Source: Halobacteriovorax sp. (GTDB lineage Bacteria; Bdellovibrionota; Bacteriovoracia; Bacteriovoracales; Bacteriovoracaceae). From it: DNA of 64,000 bases. The position numbers and the translations under genes are program-made. The notes below the pieces were generated by a model. That model was not told where the DNA came from. It worked only from the letters and a program-made list of their open reading frames with translations, and did no database searches. Shown piece after piece: positions 1-10,225 of this stretch. The stretch covers positions 17,733 through 81,732 of the forward strand of contig JAIBDQ010000002.1 in NCBI GenBank assembly GCA_024686135.1, written 5' to 3'. The number at the start of each line of letters is the position of its first letter. Positions within the stretch are counted from its first letter, which is position 1.

Positions 1-1314
1 TGGGGCAAGCGCTACTGCTCTTTCATATGAATCGAGTGCTTTTTTTAAATCACCAGAACTAGCATAAGAGGTCCCTAAGTTTACGAGTGAGTTTATATCT
101 CGATTATTTCCCTGGCTAATTTCTTCGTAAAGAATACTGGCCTCTTTATGCTTGCCCGACTTTAAAAACTCTTGTGCTAAATATTTAATTTCGTCACCAC
201 TGGCGACACCTTTCTTTAACTTTCTTTCCTGTTTTGTCGTCTTAAGCTTGCCTGCCAATTGCTCTTCCGCCACTTCGATCTGCGCTTTGGTCTTAGTTGG
301 TGAAAAAATTAGAAAAATTATCAAGATAGTTAATGGTTTAGAAAAAGACTTACCCAAACTAAAAAGGCTGGATATGAAATATAGTAAGATAAAAATTCCT
401 ATCAGAATATGCCCATACACAGGTCTGATTCTAATATCTGTTTCTCCCAGTTTTTTCTTATAGATCGACTTAAAGAAACTAAGTATGTCATCTGTTGGAA
501 TTGTATATGAAGTTGATATCCAGTATTTAAAGTTTTTGAAGTCCTTGCCCATACCCTTAATAGCTGATTCATTTAACTTACTGATAACCTTATTTCCTTT
601 ATGTTTCTTATAATCGAGAAAGACACCTCTCTTCGTTCTTAGCGGAATAGGTGCGCCTGCAAGTGTACCGACACCAACTACGGCTAAATTAACATCACTA
701 CCTTCATCTAAAGGAAAAACTCCTCCATGCTCCTCACTATCTGTGAAAAGTAAAATATTACCAACAATATTTTCTGAATCATTATCAATTTTAAAGTACT
801 GAAGGGATTCTTTTACGGCCTGATTAATATTTGAATTCCCGTAGTTTAAGTTAGTATTCTCAAGAGCAGCCACTCTAGCATCTAGCAAGTCAATATCATC
901 AGTAAATGGCACTAGCCTTTTTTGAGTATCAGAAAAGAGTACGACAGCTATCTGGTGACCTGCTGCTCTTTTAATAAAGTGTCTGGCTAAAAACAAAGAT
1001 CTCTGAAAACGATTAGGTCTAACGTCTTCTGCTAACATGGAAGCTGAAGAATCTATAATAATAATTGTTTTTTGATCAGGGATCGTAGCTTTTATTCTCT
1101 CTTCAGGTCCTCTCAAATCTAGAACCGCCAAAAAGATAAACAAAAAAGCACTCAAAAAAGTTGCTAACCTAAGTTTTGATACTTTTGAGTCCTCAAAAAA
1201 CCAAAAAGACTTAACTGTGGAAAAGTAACTATTTCTAACTTTAATAATAAAGAAACTGAAAACACAAAATAAAAAAATAGATAATACTAAATAGGAACCA
1301 TACTCAAAACTCAC
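1..1314 (-). CDS. VWA-domain protein with C-terminal TPR (BatB/BatC-like), truncated at window start
   Basis: Not in ORF track because it runs off the edge. Reverse-strand translation from GTG (1314) is open to base 1: VSFEYGSYLVLSIFLFCV..., VWA MIDAS-like IIIIDSSASMLAEDVRPNRF, ending in TPR-like DLKKALDSYERAVALAP. GTGA overlap with the upstream batA stop. Confidence 0.88.
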   Translation of the reverse strand, partial: MSFEYGSYLVLSIFLFCVFSFFIIKVRNSYFSTVKSFWFFEDSKVSKLRLATFLSAFLFIFLAVLDLRGPEERIKATIPDQKTIIIIDSSASMLAEDVRPNRFQRSLFLARHFIKRAAGHQIAVVLFSDTQKRLVPFTDDIDLLDARVAALENTNLNYGNSNINQAVKESLQYFKIDNDSENIVGNILLFTDSEEHGGVFPLDEGSDVNLAVVGVGTLAGAPIPLRTKRGVFLDYKKHKGNKVISKLNESAIKGMGKDFKNFKYWISTSYTIPTDDILSFFKSIYKKKLGETDIRIRPVYGHILIGIFILLYFISSLFSLGKSFSKPLTILIIFLIFSPTKTKAQIEVAEEQLAGKLKTTKQERKLKKGVASGDEIKYLAQEFLKSGKHKEASILYEEISQGNNRDINSLVNLGTSYASSGDLKKALDSYERAVALAP

Positions 1315-2282
1315 AGCTCCTCCTTTAGAAATCTTATTCTTATTAATTCAGCTAAAAGCAACAATAGTGTGCCTATAATTAAAAATTCCCAATATAGTTC
1401 TTTATATAAAATTCTTGAAGAAGCATCAATTTCAGTTTTTTCGAGTTTATTTATCTCCTGCAAAACATCCTTCAGAGCCTCAGAGTCCTGTGCAATAAAG
1501 TCTTTACCGCCGGTCAAGCTAGCTATAGTCTGCAAAGTTTTGGTATCAATGCTTCCGCCCGGGATTGTTTGATACCTTTTTCTTCCAAATGTTCTCCCAC
1601 CTAAAGGGATTTTGGCATCCTTACTTCCACCAATCCCAATAGTGTAAACTCTTATATCCTTATCAGCTGCTTCTTGGGCAGCCTGTTTAGGAGTCATGCT
1701 ACCAACATTGCTAACGCCGTCGGTTAGTAATACAATTGCTTTATTATCGGCCAAAGATTGAGCACCGCGAGCAACCGCCAAAGCCAATGCGTCACCAATA
1801 TTTGTTCCCATTCCAAGAAAACCTACTTTAATTTCATCTACTATTCTTCTGATTAAGTCTAAATCTGTTGATAATGGTAGCAATGTAAAAGCTCGCTCAG
1901 AAAACATTATAATTCCAATTCGATCAGCCGGCTTTAAGTTAACAAACTCAAGGATTTTTTGTTTTGCTGCTTCTAATCTATTGGGACGAAAGTCTTCTGC
2001 AAGCATTGACCTCGAAACATCTACAACGAAGAAAATATCATTTACCTTAATTTTATTATTTGAAAGACCTATTGGTTTTCTCGGTAATGTTATTGAAATT
2101 GAAATAAAAATCCATCCCGCAAGACCCAACAAAAAGGTTATGCTCCTTAAAAAAGACTTTCTATTTCCTGTATTTTCACCGTAATAGATGACTGCTTTTT
2201 TGAAAGGCCTAAATATAACAAAACACCAGGCAATAATTCCCAATATTCCGATTATAAAAAAATATGGATGCGCAAATTCCAT
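1311..2282 (-). CDS. batA: BatA-like VWA-domain membrane protein
   Basis: VVDVSRSMLAEDFRPNRLEAAKQ MIDAS motif, N- and C-terminal TM segments, adjacent to DUF58 and MoxR genes. Confidence 0.88.
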   Translation of the reverse strand: MEFAHPYFFIIGILGIIAWCFVIFRPFKKAVIYYGENTGNRKSFLRSITFLLGLAGWIFISISITLPRKPIGLSNNKIKVNDIFFVVDVSRSMLAEDFRPNRLEAAKQKILEFVNLKPADRIGIIMFSERAFTLLPLSTDLDLIRRIVDEIKVGFLGMGTNIGDALALAVARGAQSLADNKAIVLLTDGVSNVGSMTPKQAAQEAADKDIRVYTIGIGGSKDAKIPLGGRTFGRKRYQTIPGGSIDTKTLQTIASLTGGKDFIAQDSEALKDVLQEINKLEKTEIDASSRILYKELYWEFLIIGTLLLLLAELIRIRFLKEEL

Positions 2283-2284
2283 TT

Positions 2285-3052
2285 CTACCTTATCTCTTTT
2301 GCTATAGGTTCAATTAGGACCTTCAACTCTTCTATTTCAAAGTCTTCTATCTCTTTTTTGAATAAGTACTGTTTAGCAGTGGTTATAAACTCAAGCGAAG
2401 AGTTCTCGTTATCAGAAAGTTTTGTAGACCAAACATCTTTAGTTGAATATATAAAAGAGAAGTCTTCTTTATTTGATGCTTTAACGAAAACCTCTTTCCA
2501 ATTAATATCTTTTTCCTTAATTGAAACTGTTGTTGTTTTCTTTCTTCGTCTTAAAAAAAATAATAATAATGATAATATAAAAAGAAAAGCTACCGGAATG
2601 ATATATTTCAAATAAGACGGGTCGCTAAGATCAAAATCGCTTTCTAAAACAACAAAGCCCTTTTGAACAGAATTGAAAGGTGTTGTTTCAAATTCTTTAA
2701 CTGTCACCTGGATATTTAAGCCACCTAATTTCCAGTTTTTTATTTTTTTTTCTATTCTTTTTTGCAATACGAACAAACCTTCAACTAAAACGATCTCAGG
2801 ATTTGATTCGGCCCACCTAGGTCGAGACAAGCTAACAACATAGAAATTATCTAAAAAACTAGTCCCAACTAGCGAATTAATCATTTCAGGTGATATATTA
2901 TCAATATTCCATAACTCAATAACACCCTTAAAAGAATCTCCTTCGACCAATTGAACTTTTTGTCGTGCTAATGGTCGAAAAAAAGCTTCTCCAGCAAAAG
3001 CATTCGCCAAAATAACCATTAGTATAGAAATTGTAATCAAAACCAGCTTCAC
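2285..3052 (-). CDS. Secreted/membrane-anchored protein of the Bat operon (signal peptide, C-terminal TM), possible BatD-position analogue
   Basis: ORF with N-terminal signal peptide and TM YIIPVAFLFILSLLLFFLRRRKK, between DUF58 and BatA genes. Confidence 0.6.
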   Translation of the reverse strand: MKLVLITISILMVILANAFAGEAFFRPLARQKVQLVEGDSFKGVIELWNIDNISPEMINSLVGTSFLDNFYVVSLSRPRWAESNPEIVLVEGLFVLQKRIEKKIKNWKLGGLNIQVTVKEFETTPFNSVQKGFVVLESDFDLSDPSYLKYIIPVAFLFILSLLLFFLRRRKKTTTVSIKEKDINWKEVFVKASNKEDFSFIYSTKDVWSTKLSDNENSSLEFITTAKQYLFKKEIEDFEIEELKVLIEPIAKEIR

Positions 3053-3900
3053 TAAATCATTTCCTTGATAAAGGATTCTAAGTATCTATCCGATATATCT
3101 ATCTTTTTTATCTTCCTTCCAAATTCTTTTTCAAGATTTCTTTCCGATTCGATATTTACAGTCTTAAAACTAGGCTTAACTGCTTTTTTACCTAAGGAGA
3201 ATAGAGAGATAGGTGCTTTGGCAAATCGGTCAAGGGGACTTTCCATAAAGAAACAGTGTAGGTTTCTTCTAAAAATTAATCTTTTCATAGAAGAGGTTTC
3301 AATAAAGTCTACAAAATCAGAAAATATAACAACTTCTCTATTTTTTCCAGTATGCTTCAGGATACTGTGAAGCTTTTTTTCTTCGGGTATATCATTTAGT
3401 TCTCCACCTCTATCTATTTCGACTTTACCCATTTCATCTAAAACCCCGTGTTTTTCCAAGATGCTAATTAAATAAGTAATTCCTTTGTCACCTTGTGATT
3501 TCGGAATATCAACAATATCTTCTCCTATCACTACAACATGAACAAAATCATTTGTTTCGCCTGCTAAAAGATATAACAAACAAGTTATCTCTATACTCGC
3601 TTGTAGTTTTGAAACACCATTTATTCCAGAGAGCATTGATCTTGAAGCATCTAGAACAACCGTAATTTCTATATTTCTTTCTTCTTCAAAGGTTTTAATA
3701 AATGTATGATTAGTTTTGGCCAACATATTCCAGTCAATAAAACGTATATCATCACCAAAGCTATAAACCTGATGTTCTTTAAACTGCAAGCCACTACCCT
3801 TGAAATGTGATTTTAACATTCCTATCGAAAATGAGTTTGAGTTTTTAAAGAGGCTAGCCTTGATTTGGCTAACAGTCTTTCTAACATCGTTTAATTTCAT
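3052..3900 (-). CDS. DUF58 domain-containing protein
   Basis: DIRFIDWNMLAKTNHTFIKTFEEERN DUF58 signature; next to moxR. Confidence 0.9.
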   Translation of the reverse strand: MKLNDVRKTVSQIKASLFKNSNSFSIGMLKSHFKGSGLQFKEHQVYSFGDDIRFIDWNMLAKTNHTFIKTFEEERNIEITVVLDASRSMLSGINGVSKLQASIEITCLLYLLAGETNDFVHVVVIGEDIVDIPKSQGDKGITYLISILEKHGVLDEMGKVEIDRGGELNDIPEEKKLHSILKHTGKNREVVIFSDFVDFIETSSMKRLIFRRNLHCFFMESPLDRFAKAPISLFSLGKKAVKPSFKTVNIESERNLEKEFGRKIKKIDISDRYLESFIKEMI

Positions 3901-4862
3901 TATATCACTTTACTCGCAATTTTGATTGCAGCATCTCTCCCAGTTATCCCATCGATTTCTGCTTCGTATGTCATAAGGATTCTATGTCCTAATACATCAG
4001 GGATAATTCTCATTAAGTGATCAGGTGATACATAGTCCTTACCATCCATATAAGCTATAAATTTACCTACTCTCTGAAGCCATATACAGGCCCTTGGGGA
4101 AGCTCCCGCTAAAATTCCACCCTCAAATTCTTTAACAAAATAGTCACTGCCTGGCCTAGTAGCAGAAACAATTCTTACAATAAGATTTTTCAATTTCTCA
4201 TCGACGTAAATTTCATCTACACATTTTTGTATCTGTAATAAGTCGTCTGTTGCCAACAAAGGCGTCAATGTATCTAGAGGTGTTTTAGATAAATCTAAAA
4301 TTTTTGTTTCAGCTTCGAAGTCTGGATAGTCAACATTTACTTTCATCATGAATCTATCCATCTGAGCTTCCGGCAAAGTATAAGTTCCCTCTTGGTCAAT
4401 AGGGTTTTGAGTTGCCAAAACTACAAACGGTGAAGAAAGCTTATGTGTTTTATCACCAATAGTGACTTGCTTTTCGGCCATTGCTTCCAATAAGGCAGAC
4501 TGAACTTTGGCCGGACTTCTATTAATTTCATCTGCTAGTAATAATTGAGTGAAGATAGGTCCAAATTTTGTATTGAACTCTTCCTTTTGTTGGCTATAAA
4601 TCATTGTCCCAATTAAATCACTTGGCAAAAGATCCGGAGTAAACTGAATCCTTTGAAATGAAAGATCACATAATTTACTAATAACTGAAACACTTAAGGT
4701 TTTACCTAGGCCTGGCATTCCCTCTATCAACAGATGCCCTTCGCAAACAAGTGCCGCGATGATTGAGTCGAGTAAAACATCTTGACCATAAATTATACTT
4801 TTAGCTTTTTCCAAGGTCTCAAGAACGTTTTCTCTTTTTACGAAATCCATAATCTTCTCCAA
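3900..4862 (-). CDS. moxR: MoxR family AAA+ ATPase
   Basis: Walker A EGMPGLGKT, LLADEINRSPAKVQSALLEAMAEKQVT, ATQNPIDQEGTYTLPEAQMDRF. Confidence 0.95.
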   Translation of the reverse strand: MEKIMDFVKRENVLETLEKAKSIIYGQDVLLDSIIAALVCEGHLLIEGMPGLGKTLSVSVISKLCDLSFQRIQFTPDLLPSDLIGTMIYSQQKEEFNTKFGPIFTQLLLADEINRSPAKVQSALLEAMAEKQVTIGDKTHKLSSPFVVLATQNPIDQEGTYTLPEAQMDRFMMKVNVDYPDFEAETKILDLSKTPLDTLTPLLATDDLLQIQKCVDEIYVDEKLKNLIVRIVSATRPGSDYFVKEFEGGILAGASPRACIWLQRVGKFIAYMDGKDYVSPDHLMRIIPDVLGHRILMTYEAEIDGITGRDAAIKIASKVI

Positions 4863-4947
4863 ACAAGTTAGAATATATTTATAACCTATAAATCCATTAT
4901 AAGTGTCTAAATTTACACGTAAAGTGAGGGAAAAGTTTAGCTGTCAG

Positions 4948-7900
4948 CTATTTGGTTTTAATCCGAATCAAAGGTAATAAATTATCGATCATTTCAGTGT
5001 AGTCATTGATATTGTCTCTGAACAATGTGTCGAGAAATCTAACAATATTAGTAGAGTTTGATCCATTCTTTGCCGCGAAGTACATAACTAACTGAGCTGG
5101 CTCATCGTGATGTACATTTACTTCACAGCTAAACTCATCCCTAGCTGCACAGTTTTTATAATGTGTAGTTTTTAACATATACTCACGAATGGCCCTTAGA
5201 CCGAAACGACTGTCTCCTACAACTTCAGTCAAGTTTTTAGAAATAACCTGAAAGCCTGTCTTTCCTTTTGAATCCTCTTTTTCTAACTCCTTAATAAGAT
5301 TTGTCATCGCTTTAAGAGTTAGTAATATCTTTTGTGGTTCATCTTTTAGACTTAAATACTCGGACAAATAATAAGAACCAGCTGGTGAATTCTCGGTTTC
5401 CTCATTAAAAAACTTATTCAAGAATAGAAAGGATTCATTCAATAGCTTATAAACTTTATTTTGATTTAGATTTTTCTCGTTAACAAGCTTGTTCGCTATA
5501 AACTTAACAGGCTTTTGAATTCCTCGAACGACATCTATAAAACTGAATTCACTCGGCCAATTACCAGAAAAATTAACAAATTTAGGTAAAATGGCGGACC
5601 CAATACTTATTAGACTTCCTAAATTATTGTTTCTATACCTTCTATAGTTCTTATCGCTAAGTTCATAACCTGCCTTTGTGGGACCTACACCAATAAAAGA
5701 GGATATTACGGCCAAGTCAAATATTAATGCTTCAAATTCTCTTTGATCTTGGTAATTATTCTCAGCAATCCAATCTATAGCTTCATTCAACAAAGTAGTG
5801 CCATTTTTTTCTATATTGAGGGAGTTGAGCAATTCATTCCCTTGTTTTTCTAAAGAAATTGGATCTACCCCAGTCAGCAATGCATTATCGAGCAAATCTA
5901 TCCTGGGGTCATTAATATTCTCTTCAAATTCTTCTTTAGTCCGTCCAATTCTGTCTCTCACGAACCTAGAAAAGTTGCTAATTCCAGACAGCATTGAGAT
6001 TTTCGTTAGGATTTTTCCATTATGCTTTCTTAACTGCTTCTTTGTTTGAACCCACGGAACCTCAATTCTTTTTCCAAATATTTTAATTTTAACTAATGCA
6101 CTTTTTTGAGCTTTATCAGAACTACTTCTAATAAAAGTTCCAAGAAGAGCCTGCATATAATCGCCAAAAGCAAATTCCTCAATTCTATTAGCATCTAATA
6201 GGCCTGGGTAAGCAGCAACGGCATTCCTCCCCATCCTAATCTGCTGTTTGTTAAAAAACTTCCCACAAAACCGGGCTCCTGTGCAAGTTTTAAACATTTT
6301 AAGTTTCTTTTCAACCGTACCATTATAATCATCAGCTTTGGAAACAGCGTTCATATAATGAGCGCCTAAATAACTCATATCAAATCGAACATCTCTTACA
6401 GAGATTTCTACTCTATCTAAAGTGGTTACCTCAGTAAGGTCATCCTTCAAAAAGAGTTCAGTTTCAGGATTAACTCTATCTTCAAGCTCATCTAATTCTG
6501 CTAATTCATTTTTAGACTTATTCCATTTCAGACCTGACCAATTGTCTACGTCATAACCTCTATCGTACTCATCATCTTCATTAAACTTAATCTTTAATCT
6601 ATTGATAGGGATAGACTTATCTGAAAGTTTATAAACCATTTGAGCAGATTCACTTACTGTAATTCTTTTCAGTCTTTGATTTTTAGATTTATACGGAATA
6701 GCTAACCCATAGCCAGGCACCATTGCTTGTAGAAAATATCCTACTGTAGATGTACCATTTTTTTCAAATATTGTTGTTGCATCTCTTACTACAGAAGCGA
6801 GCGTTTTCTTAATTCGACCAGCACTTGGGCAAGGAATAGCTCCAATATTTTGATTCACATAGTTTTCACACGAGTATGCAACATCCTCTAAGTAGCTCTT
6901 CGGATTAAGATCACCAGTGCTCAAACTTTTACTGTATTGTTCAAAAACTTCCGCAAACCAACCTGAAGTAATTTCAATACTTGGTCCCTCATCTATTATG
7001 GATTCAAAAATCTTGGTGTTTCGTAGGTATCTATGGTTTGCTCCTCCTATAGAGAAGTAAACTGAGGCCATATTTATCGCCCTATCAAACTCAGAAATAA
7101 ATCCTTTTTTTCCCTCTACCACGACCTGATAGAGATATTTATGCCCTAAATCAAGCAAGTATTTCAGTCCACCTGTTTTTTCCTGACTGATTCTAAACGC
7201 CAATTTTTCGTCTACCAATCTTAAAACAGCCACTGCATTATTTAGAGAATTTGAAGACATAAGCCCATTTTCATCCAACAGTGTTCCTGCGCTATTTGGA
7301 CTAATATTAAACATCTCTTCGTATCTATTTTGAGATTCAGCCAACCAAGAAAATGTCTGAAGGGTTATTTCCTTATCTTTGAAAAATAAACATTCTTTCG
7401 GAAAGTTATTCAAGATAAAATAAAGGTCCTTATCATCTGTTAATGAATCAATACAAAGCTTAGTTTTACGAGAATATTCTGTTTCACCGCTCGTAAAGTC
7501 TATATCGTAAGGTGTGTATGGAAGCTTTGTTACATAGTCAGTAATCAAGTTTGCACTAAGTCTATTTAACGCTACTCTTCGCAATTCTGGGCCGCGCGTA
7601 ACAACTTTCATAATTGTTATAATATGATCTCTAGAGAAAAACTTATCAAAATCTCTCAGTACATTAGCGCCAGAAAAGTTTTTCACAATATCAAAGAGTG
7701 CCTGATACGAACTTTCTAATTTTTCAGAAGAGCTCGTCCATTGCTGACTAAATTCTGGCGAAACAACCGCATACTCTTCTAGCATTGTGGCATAGAAGTT
7801 AAAAAGTAGTTTAAAATTAGTATCTTCTTGAAGATGCCTATCTATGAAATTAAAAAGAAAGTTTTGTTCTTCCTGATCTAAAAATAGCCATGAAGCTGCC

Positions 7901-9366
7901 AAGGCTTTTATTTTCTCGTCATTTTCAATCAATAAAAATTCATTAACAAGAACACCCGCTGAATTAAAAACTAAAGGCCTAGAGTCTTTCAAAAGCTGAA
8001 ATACGATATCAAAATAATTATCGCTTGATGCATGGATAATTTTAACTATCTCCACCATCCACTCGACCGCTTCCTCTGTTGCAATATCAAGTAAGAACCC
8101 AGGATTAGGAGGTATATCCCCTAAGTTTCGACTGGCTAAAAAAGTAATAAATTTTGAAATATCAAAGATTGGAATTTCAGAAGTTAGATCAACTAGCTTT
8201 TTTTCTAGCTCAACAAAATTAAGACTATGCAAACCTCTATTCACTCGGCCATTTTCAACATAGGCAATTTCACCAGAATAATTCTTTAGCTTAGGGCAAA
8301 ATGATAGTGCTAACTGCAAGCTAGCTACATTTTGAACAATATAATCGTGAAATGGCTCATATTCGTTTTCGTAAACAAAATTCAAGAACTCATCCACATG
8401 GGTCTTAAGATCTATATCAATTCTTGCTGAATCACTATATGGCTTACAATAGAGTGGATAATGATATCCCCTCTTTAGTAATTTAATATCTTTAAGCACC
8501 TCGGGATTTTCAGTAACAGCATAGTTTGTTAATCTTCTAAAAACCGCATTAGTAAAAGTAGGTTTTTGAATCCAAGTATAAAGATATGGCTCATTACTAT
8601 TTTTCCATTTTACAACTGGAACTTTTTTATAAAATTCTCTCTCTAGTGGTGATAACCCATATAAAAATTTTTGAGCCAAACTAGAGACTAATCTCAACCT
8701 CACATTAAAAAAATCATCGCCGTAAAAAAACTTACGAACTTCGGCCCTAAAAGGGTCAGCATTATCTCCCAGAGTCGTCATACTTTCCTTTATAAAAAGG
8801 GATAACGCCTTGATCGCAACTGGCTTAAGATCTACTAATTTTACTAAATTTTTGATCTGTTCTTTTGTTAACTCTCTTCCCTTACGATTAACACAATCCT
8901 TATGTGTACTATCCTCTGCACATAAAAACATATCTCTCATGCCATCGTAAAAATTTGTTTCATTTAATGAAGTCAACACTCTTGATAGGTCATCAAGACC
9001 CTGCTTTTTATCTAAATCTCTAACATGGTCAAATATTCTATCTCGCCTTTCTCGATCATTTAGAAAGGCGTTATCGATTGGCTTAAAAAAGTGATTCCAT
9101 GATGCGGGGTTAATCTTTTGTATGCCTCTATTTAAACTTGGAAAGGTTTTATCCCACCCCGTACACTTAAATAAAAAGAAAGTGTTTTCATGTGAGAGAA
9201 GATCCTGCGTGAAATTAACTTTAGTACAGGCTTCGAGTCTTTCTTGATCTCGTATTTCCCATGATTCTTCGGGCCTTACGTCGGGAGCAGATTGTTTCTG
9301 ACAGGCCCCTAATTGAAAGAGAACAACGGAAAGCAGTAATAAAAGTATTGCCCTATTTTTTTGCAC
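4948..9366 (-). CDS. Very large (1472 aa) predicted lipoprotein of unknown function
   Basis: Single long ORF; N-terminal lipobox-like LLSVVLFQLGACQKQ. Confidence 0.8.
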   Translation of the reverse strand: MQKNRAILLLLLSVVLFQLGACQKQSAPDVRPEESWEIRDQERLEACTKVNFTQDLLSHENTFFLFKCTGWDKTFPSLNRGIQKINPASWNHFFKPIDNAFLNDRERRDRIFDHVRDLDKKQGLDDLSRVLTSLNETNFYDGMRDMFLCAEDSTHKDCVNRKGRELTKEQIKNLVKLVDLKPVAIKALSLFIKESMTTLGDNADPFRAEVRKFFYGDDFFNVRLRLVSSLAQKFLYGLSPLEREFYKKVPVVKWKNSNEPYLYTWIQKPTFTNAVFRRLTNYAVTENPEVLKDIKLLKRGYHYPLYCKPYSDSARIDIDLKTHVDEFLNFVYENEYEPFHDYIVQNVASLQLALSFCPKLKNYSGEIAYVENGRVNRGLHSLNFVELEKKLVDLTSEIPIFDISKFITFLASRNLGDIPPNPGFLLDIATEEAVEWMVEIVKIIHASSDNYFDIVFQLLKDSRPLVFNSAGVLVNEFLLIENDEKIKALAASWLFLDQEEQNFLFNFIDRHLQEDTNFKLLFNFYATMLEEYAVVSPEFSQQWTSSSEKLESSYQALFDIVKNFSGANVLRDFDKFFSRDHIITIMKVVTRGPELRRVALNRLSANLITDYVTKLPYTPYDIDFTSGETEYSRKTKLCIDSLTDDKDLYFILNNFPKECLFFKDKEITLQTFSWLAESQNRYEEMFNISPNSAGTLLDENGLMSSNSLNNAVAVLRLVDEKLAFRISQEKTGGLKYLLDLGHKYLYQVVVEGKKGFISEFDRAINMASVYFSIGGANHRYLRNTKIFESIIDEGPSIEITSGWFAEVFEQYSKSLSTGDLNPKSYLEDVAYSCENYVNQNIGAIPCPSAGRIKKTLASVVRDATTIFEKNGTSTVGYFLQAMVPGYGLAIPYKSKNQRLKRITVSESAQMVYKLSDKSIPINRLKIKFNEDDEYDRGYDVDNWSGLKWNKSKNELAELDELEDRVNPETELFLKDDLTEVTTLDRVEISVRDVRFDMSYLGAHYMNAVSKADDYNGTVEKKLKMFKTCTGARFCGKFFNKQQIRMGRNAVAAYPGLLDANRIEEFAFGDYMQALLGTFIRSSSDKAQKSALVKIKIFGKRIEVPWVQTKKQLRKHNGKILTKISMLSGISNFSRFVRDRIGRTKEEFEENINDPRIDLLDNALLTGVDPISLEKQGNELLNSLNIEKNGTTLLNEAIDWIAENNYQDQREFEALIFDLAVISSFIGVGPTKAGYELSDKNYRRYRNNNLGSLISIGSAILPKFVNFSGNWPSEFSFIDVVRGIQKPVKFIANKLVNEKNLNQNKVYKLLNESFLFLNKFFNEETENSPAGSYYLSEYLSLKDEPQKILLTLKAMTNLIKELEKEDSKGKTGFQVISKNLTEVVGDSRFGLRAIREYMLKTTHYKNCAARDEFSCEVNVHHDEPAQLVMYFAAKNGSNSTNIVRFLDTLFRDNINDYTEMIDNLLPLIRIKTK

Positions 9367-10180
9367 TTTCCTCCAAAATCCTCTGCCTAGCTATTCCCTT
9401 ATTAATCTTATAATTCGAAAATGTAATCTCCGATTTAACTATCCTTTTATTTTCTTTATCTTTCTTTTTACTTGCTACTTTTAATTCTTGGGTGGTAGTT
9501 ACAGTAACTTTTGAAGGAAACCCAAAGCCATCGACTTTTTTATAACTCAGCTTATTCTCCATTTTAGTAACTTGAATACCTTGTACTGAAGTTACAGTAA
9601 TTCTGTCTACAACCCACTTATTATTACTCCATGATTTTTTACTCATAGAAAGATTAGAGGTTTGACTTCCCATAGGACTTCTAGTTTTAAATGATCTAAG
9701 TTTGCCTTCTCGATCAAAATCAATTTCAATTTTATTTATACCTCTTTGGTGAGTACGATCTGTGCCAATGATTTTCTGCATTCCATTTTTTACTGATACA
9801 GTTTCCAATGAATAGCTTCTAACCTTCGGGGCAAGCTTTTGAGGTAGTACATAGTCTAATCTATTTTGTATTAATGCCTTAAGTTCGTTTCGTAATTCAA
9901 CATAGCCCTTAGGGAGTCCTTTTACCTCAACATGATATTTACCTGGAGTAATCCAATAAACTTCATAATAGAGATCGTCGAGTTTACTCAGGGGAATACT
10001 TTTTAATACATTCTCTTTTAAATTAGAGATTCTTATCTCAAAAGATAAGTCTTTAAGGCTCATAACCTGGGGGTGATAGTACCTAAGGTCAAAGTTTTCA
10101 ACCACATCTGCGGGCTTCTGAGACGACCATGCATTTTGGTAAACCAAAAATATAAAAACTATAAATTTTATAAGATTCAT
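9353..10180 (-). CDS. Secreted protein of unknown function, partner gene of the large lipoprotein
   Basis: Track ORF extends to a TTG at 10210; ATG at 10180 (MNLIKFIVFIFLVYQNAWSSQ) has an AGAGG upstream and a signal peptide. Its 3' end overlaps the lipoprotein start by 14 nt. Confidence 0.7.
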   Translation of the reverse strand: MNLIKFIVFIFLVYQNAWSSQKPADVVENFDLRYYHPQVMSLKDLSFEIRISNLKENVLKSIPLSKLDDLYYEVYWITPGKYHVEVKGLPKGYVELRNELKALIQNRLDYVLPQKLAPKVRSYSLETVSVKNGMQKIIGTDRTHQRGINKIEIDFDREGKLRSFKTRSPMGSQTSNLSMSKKSWSNNKWVVDRITVTSVQGIQVTKMENKLSYKKVDGFGFPSKVTVTTTQELKVASKKKDKENKRIVKSEITFSNYKINKGIARQRILEESAKK

Positions 10181-10225
10181 AAACTCACTAACCTCTAAGG
10201 AATTGTACAATTTTAGGAAATCTAA

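Noticed and set aside
152-463. 103-aa plus-strand ORF near the left edge
   Set aside because: Lies opposite the VWA-TPR gene (1..1314 minus), which has clear domain-like sequence.
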